NCBI GenBank assembly: GCA_937127195.1
Contig: CAKZLT010000648.1
Span: forward strand, 1-9,233
DNA from: an uncultured Saprospiraceae bacterium
GTDB taxonomy: Bacteria > Bacteroidota > Bacteroidia > Chitinophagales > Saprospiraceae
Direction: 5' to 3'
DNA length: 9,233 nt
Of this stretch, positions 6,158 through 9,233 are shown in pieces (position 1 is the first letter of the stretch; each line of letters begins with the position of its first letter). Made by a program: the position numbers and the translations under genes. The notes under the pieces were generated by a model. The model was not told where the DNA came from, did no database searches, and saw only the letters and a program-made list of their open reading frames with translations.

Positions 6158-6230
6158 GTAAAATCTTAGCCTTACCGTAATTATTTTTCTGTAAATAATC
6201 ATTTACTTTCGATGTAATCGCTTTTTTCTT

Positions 6231-6257
6231 TTGGTTCTCTATGGTTTTATATGATTT
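6231..6257 (+). repeat. Second copy of the 27-bp repeat
   Basis: TTGGTTCTCTATGGTTTTAT and the next seven bases match 3643-3669 at 24 of 27 positions. Unlike the first copy it is not followed by the 17-bp tandem units, so the shared part may be the basic dispersed unit and the tandem array a local expansion. Confidence 0.45.
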
Positions 6258-6430
6258 ATTAAAAATTTCACCCTTCAAATCGTCTTGGTTTATAGATTCT
6301 TAACGACTAACGGATGTTACGCAAAAGTACGTTTGTTTATTTAATTAGTCAAAGAACCATAAAAAACGCCCTTTTATAAAAAAAAAACATATTTAGTTAC
6401 ATATTTTTTAGTATCTCTAAATAAACATTC

Positions 6431-6438
6431 TACTTTTG
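6431..6438 (+). promoter_or_regulatory. Candidate -7 box for fbp
   Basis: TACTTTTG fits TAnnTTTG exactly and lies 43 bases before the ATG at 6482, predicting a leader of about 37 bases. A -33 TTTG is not evident about 20 bases further upstream. The leader ends in a purine-rich AAGAAGAAG just before the ATG, a possible weak ribosome-binding stretch. Confidence 0.4.
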
Positions 6439-6481
6439 AAATAGAATTATTTTTGAACATTTCCTACTAATAAGAAGAAGT

Positions 6482-7465
6482 ATGTCAATTGAAACACTTT
6501 CGGCTCCAGTCGGAACGGCACTAGACCGTTTTATTGCACGCCGTCAAGAAGAATTTCCTCACGCATCAGGCGAGCTTTCTCAATTATTAAGAGATATAGC
6601 ACTTGCTTCCAAAATTATCAATCGTGAAATCAATCGAGCTGGTTTAGTCGGTATTGGTGGAAACGCAGGGCAAGAAAATGTTCAAGGAGAAGACCAACAA
6701 AAACTAGATGTAGTCGCTGATATTCGCTTTATTAGAGCCTTACGATATGGTGGCGAAACCTGCGCGATTTTATCGGAAGAGGTAGAAGAACCCATTTTGA
6801 CCGACTCTCCTGATGGTAAGTATATTGTTGCTATTGACCCATTAGATGGTTCTTCTAATATTGACGTTAATGTTTCTATTGGTACTATTTTTTCTATTTT
6901 TAGAAGAGTTACTCCAATCGGACAGCCACTAACAGAAGAGGATTTTTTACAAAAAGGAGATGACCAAGTTGCCTCAGGCTATGTACTCTATGGTTCTTCA
7001 ACTATGATGGTTTATACAACAGGTCATGGCGTAAATGGCTTTACATTAGCACCATCATTGGGTGAATACTTCTTATCACATCCTGATATTCAGATGCCCA
7101 AACAGTCCAAATATTATTCTATCAATGATTCTTTTCATGATGAACTATCTCCTAACATGGTCAATTTTATCAAAAAATGCCGTGCCGATAAAATGAGCGC
7201 GCGTTATATTGGTTCATTAGTTGGCGATTTTCATCGAAATATGCTCAAAGGAGGCGTTTATATGTATCCTGCAACTTCCAAAAATCCCAATGGAAAATTA
7301 CGATTGATGTATGAATGTAGTGCTTTGGCATTTTTGGCAGAACAAGCTGGAGGTGTTGCCACTGACGGAGAAAAGCGAATAATGGAAGTAGAACCTAAAA
7401 GTGTGCATCAGCGAGTTCCATTTTTTGTAGGTTCTAAAGATATTATGAAAGATTTTAAATTGTAA
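6482..7465 (+). CDS. fbp: Class I fructose-1,6-bisphosphatase
   Basis: This enzyme removes the 1-phosphate from fructose 1,6-bisphosphate to give fructose 6-phosphate, the committed step of gluconeogenesis in the cytoplasm. The 327 residues match the usual class I length. Metal-site residues are present: SEE (98-100), DPLDGSS (119-125) and the glutamate of YEC (E278). Substrate-site landmarks are also clear: RYIGSLVGDFHRN (241-253), KGGVYMYP (256-263) and GKLRLMYEC (271-279). The core YIVAIDPLDGSSNIDVNVSI (114-133) and AEQAGGVATDG (286-296) are typical. The otherwise near-universal NPMA after YEC reads SALA (280-283), so the proline of the family signature is missing; the metal glutamate is intact and activity is expected. 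The start at 6482 follows a purine-rich stretch and gives the normal N-terminus. It stands alone, divergent from the CNNM gene and convergent with the permease gene. Confidence 0.96.
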   Translation: MSIETLSAPVGTALDRFIARRQEEFPHASGELSQLLRDIALASKIINREINRAGLVGIGGNAGQENVQGEDQQKLDVVADIRFIRALRYGGETCAILSEEVEEPILTDSPDGKYIVAIDPLDGSSNIDVNVSIGTIFSIFRRVTPIGQPLTEEDFLQKGDDQVASGYVLYGSSTMMVYTTGHGVNGFTLAPSLGEYFLSHPDIQMPKQSKYYSINDSFHDELSPNMVNFIKKCRADKMSARYIGSLVGDFHRNMLKGGVYMYPATSKNPNGKLRLMYECSALAFLAEQAGGVATDGEKRIMEVEPKSVHQRVPFFVGSKDIMKDFKL

Positions 7466-7476
7466 AAAAGAAGCGA

Positions 7477-7505
7477 GGCAAATGGTTTTGAACCTTGTAT
7501 TTGCC
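7477..7505 (+). other. Hairpin just downstream of fbp
   Basis: GGCAAAT (7477-7483) pairs with ATTTGCC (7499-7505), and inside it GGTT (7484-7487) pairs with AACC (7491-7494) around TTG, leaving a 4-base bulge. It starts 12 bases after the stop codon. No T-run follows, so it may stabilise the fbp 3' end or help termination; a true terminator is not shown. Confidence 0.4.
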
Positions 7506-7575
7506 GTCAGCAGGTCGAATTTAGAACCGAAGAAGTAGCTCCGTTGTTAAGTAAACAAAAATTTTCACGTATTTC

Positions 7576-7608
7576 AGACCGTGTCGGTTTTAAAAACCGA
7601 CACGGTCT
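7576..7608. repeat. Perfect GC-rich palindrome between convergent genes
   Basis: GACCGTGTCGGTTTT (7577-7591) and its exact reverse complement (7593-7607) flank a single A, with one more pair at 7576/7608. As RNA it would form 13-14 pairs with a small loop, the same on either strand. It lies 111 bases after the fbp stop and 59 bases from the stop of the permease gene. It could act as a two-way terminator, but neither side has a T-tract, and its form is that of a dispersed palindromic repeat. Confidence 0.75.
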
Positions 7609-7666
7609 CATAAGTTAAAAATTTGAAATCCTAATTATTTATACGCGTTTACTTTTGTCCAAGTAC

Positions 7667-8905
7667 TTATTTTCTCATTGCTTCCACAGGAACCATATTT
7701 GCGCCCATAATTGCTGGAATTATTCCTGCAATTATTCCTGTAATCATAGAAACAGTACAGCCAATAATGATATTTTCTTGTGATAAGAAAAACTTAAATT
7801 CAATGGCTTGACTTGCTACTGCGGTCGTCAGATAAACGAAAATTAATCCAATCACGCCACCAATCAAACAAAGGACAATTGACTCTATTAAGAATTCAAT
7901 TAGAATCATATATTTTTTTGCGCCCAATGCCTTTTTGATACCAATCTGTCGAGTACGTTCCTTCACTGATACAAACATAATATTGGCTACACTAACCATT
8001 CCGACAACCATCGAAAAACCTCCAATAATCCATCCAACGACATTCAATACACCAAAAACGCTATCAAAAACATTACTAATAATGGATAATTGATTTAATG
8101 AAAAATCATCCTCTTGATTAGGTTTGAGTCGATGCTTAGAGCGCATAACCATTGTCAATTCGTCCGTTAACTGATCGAGTGAGACATCTTCTTGAGCTTT
8201 GACCGCAATCATTGCTCCCCAGTTGACACTCGAAAAACGTCGCGTATTATTAATAGAAAGGATAACTGCTTCATCAAACTCGATTGGGTTAACTAAGTCA
8301 TTTCCTTCTTTTTTGATAACTCCAATCACTTGATATTTTCTTCCTTTGACTTTGATGTATTTATTAATCGGATTGATAGTCGTTCCAAAAAGTTCTTCTG
8401 CGACTTTGAATCCCAAAACAACTTGATTACCACCATAAAAATGCTCGGTTGGTGAAAAATATCTACCTTGATCCAGTTCCATATTAAAAACATCACCATA
8501 ATCATAACTCACGCCAATAACAAAAGCTTGCTCAACATTATTACTTCGATATTGAGCAGGTACTTGACCAATAAAAGAAGAGTAAGCAATTTTATCTGCG
8601 ATTTTTACACGTTTTTTGATAGCATTATAATCATCAAAATCAGGGTCGGGGCGTTTCAAGATTTTTGCCCAGTCAATGCTATTTCCATCTCCCCACGGAA
8701 ATTTTTGAACATAAACAACATCATCACCAAGTTTTTCAAAACTTCCTCGAATATTGGTTTCCAAAGAATCCACGGCTGCAAGCACCGTAATCACACACCA
8801 AATACCAATAATGATACCTAGCAAGGTCAAAAAAGAACGGAGTTTGTTCCCCCAAATTTGCCCAAATGCTTGTAGAATACTTTCTATGAAAATTTTAAAA
8901 AACAT
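7667..8905 (-). CDS. MacB/FtsX-type ABC transporter permease
   Basis: This 412-residue inner-membrane permease has the four-helix MacB layout. A short amphipathic start is followed by helix 1 (about 23-46, RSFLTLLGIIIGIWCVITVL). A large periplasmic domain follows (about 47-280, MacB-PCD type, with RYFSPTEH and QVVLGFKVAEELFG segments). Three more helices make the FtsX domain (about 285-312, 337-362 and 375-400), with the hallmark SVKERTRQIGIKKALGAKK joining the second and third. It ends in VPVEAMRK, the usual end of the family. MacB-type systems are mechanotransmission exporters for lipoproteins, peptides or drugs and need a separate ATPase; none is encoded in this window, so substrate and partner are unknown. 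The frame is open two codons further to a TTG at 8911, but the ATG at 8905 is the more usual start. The gene runs alone, convergent with fbp. Confidence 0.9.
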   Translation of the reverse strand: MFFKIFIESILQAFGQIWGNKLRSFLTLLGIIIGIWCVITVLAAVDSLETNIRGSFEKLGDDVVYVQKFPWGDGNSIDWAKILKRPDPDFDDYNAIKKRVKIADKIAYSSFIGQVPAQYRSNNVEQAFVIGVSYDYGDVFNMELDQGRYFSPTEHFYGGNQVVLGFKVAEELFGTTINPINKYIKVKGRKYQVIGVIKKEGNDLVNPIEFDEAVILSINNTRRFSSVNWGAMIAVKAQEDVSLDQLTDELTMVMRSKHRLKPNQEDDFSLNQLSIISNVFDSVFGVLNVVGWIIGGFSMVVGMVSVANIMFVSVKERTRQIGIKKALGAKKYMILIEFLIESIVLCLIGGVIGLIFVYLTTAVASQAIEFKFFLSQENIIIGCTVSMITGIIAGIIPAIMGANMVPVEAMRK

Positions 8906-8989
8906 AATCAACTGAAAATAAGCGCGTGATAGAATGGTGGAATTAGAAAATACTTCATAGCTATTTTTTATTTTCTAAATCCTATTTCA

Positions 8990-8997
8990 CAAATGTA
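8990..8997 (-). promoter_or_regulatory. Candidate -7 box for the ABC permease gene
   Basis: On the minus strand this reads TACATTTG, matching TAnnTTTG in full, with TTTC (one off TTTG) 20 bases upstream at 9021-9018. Transcription would begin near 8983, leaving a leader of about 78 bases before the ATG at 8905. It suggests the permease is transcribed on its own and not from an upstream ATPase gene. Confidence 0.42.
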
Positions 8998-9211
8998 AAC
9001 GCTTCGCACGAAGAGAAGAAAAGTCTTAGATAAAACTGAGTTTTTCTTCTGCTAATAGAAGTTTTGAGATTACAAATTTCTTTTCAAACGCCAAATTCAT
9101 CCGTAATTGAGAGTAAAATAAGTACGTGAGCAGAAGTAATGACGTAATTATAAGGAAGTATTTTTTTTGTTCTATGATTTAAAAAAATGTGAGTATAGCG
9201 AGCTACACGAA

Positions 9212-9225
9212 TATTTTTCAAAGAA
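9212..9225 (-). repeat. Partial copy of the dispersed GGTTCTTTGAAAAAT motif
   Basis: TATTTTTCAAAGAA is identical to 3993-4006 in the right arm of the inverted repeat at 3926-4008. The match stops where CC would follow. It lies at the window edge; any partner arm would be outside. Confidence 0.35.
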
Positions 9226-9233
9226 ATAGAGCA

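Larger units (their letters stand above)
6092..6481. other. Divergent promoter region between the CNNM gene and fbp
   Basis: This 390-bp region has no supported gene. It contains one TAnnTTTG box for each direction (6150-6157 minus, 6431-6438 plus) and a copy of the 27-bp repeat (6231-6257). It also has CAAAGAACCATAAAA at 6350-6364, whose reverse complement shares the TGGTTCTTTG core with the other repeats. The remainder is AT-rich with no strong hairpin. Confidence 0.6.
8906..9233. other. Permease leader and right-edge non-coding DNA
   Basis: No gene is visible on either strand in these 328 bp. Small structures include CTTCG-CA-CGAAG at 9002-9013 and a weak stem around TAGC/GCTA at 9196-9205. 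The last 22 bases hold the dispersed TATTTTTCAAAGAA motif (9212-9225). The permease promoter candidate is at 8990-8997. Confidence 0.55.

Noticed and set aside
8468..8821. Open frame of about 117 codons opposite the permease gene
   Set aside because: Its composition is that of the complement of a membrane-protein gene (Ile/Asn-rich) and it overlaps the conserved permease frame completely.
8906..8911. Permease start at TTG 8911
   Set aside because: It adds only two residues and uses a rare start codon when an ATG follows at 8905.
9189..9208. REP-like palindrome with GTAG on the minus strand near the right edge
   Set aside because: Only four contiguous core pairs plus three outer pairs separated by unpaired bases; too weak without further copies.

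Overview
The window looks like a stretch of an AT-rich Bacteroidota chromosome. Three things point there. The 953-residue secreted protein ends in a gliding-motility-associated (type B) sorting domain of the type IX secretion system, which is confined to that phylum. Matches to the Bacteroidota promoter box TAnnTTTG lie upstream of all five complete genes. Classical Shine-Dalgarno sites are mostly absent. The lineage cannot be fixed further from the sequence alone.

Layout: at the left edge (1-83, minus) is the start of a very basic protein that runs out of the window, followed by about 700 bp of AT-rich DNA with no gene. Next come a large cell-surface protein (780-3641, plus) and an SH3-domain lipoprotein (4044-4847, plus), separated by 402 bp packed with tandem and inverted repeats. 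A CNNM/CBS-domain membrane protein (5006-6091, minus) converges on the lipoprotein gene. It is divergent from class I fructose-1,6-bisphosphatase (6482-7465, plus). That gene in turn converges on a MacB/FtsX-type ABC permease (7667-8905, minus). The right 328 bp is the permease leader plus apparently non-coding DNA.

The five complete genes do not form an obvious pathway or operon: neighbours mostly change strand, each seems to have its own promoter, and convergent pairs are separated by hairpins. Their roles are separate: surface display, an envelope lipoprotein of unknown function, divalent-cation or CBS-regulated membrane function, gluconeogenesis, and envelope export.

The most unusual content is between genes. 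It includes a GTAG-headed, REP/BIME-like inverted pair (4850-4940), a 15-bp-arm palindrome (7576-7608) and a 15-pair triloop hairpin (3818-3850). It also includes a nested 17-bp tandem/inverted block (3643-3799), and an inverted repeat (3926-4008) whose arm recurs at 405-431 and in part at 9212-9225. These look like several families of dispersed palindromic repeats. I saw no defence system, CRISPR array, rRNA, tRNA or complete mobile element.
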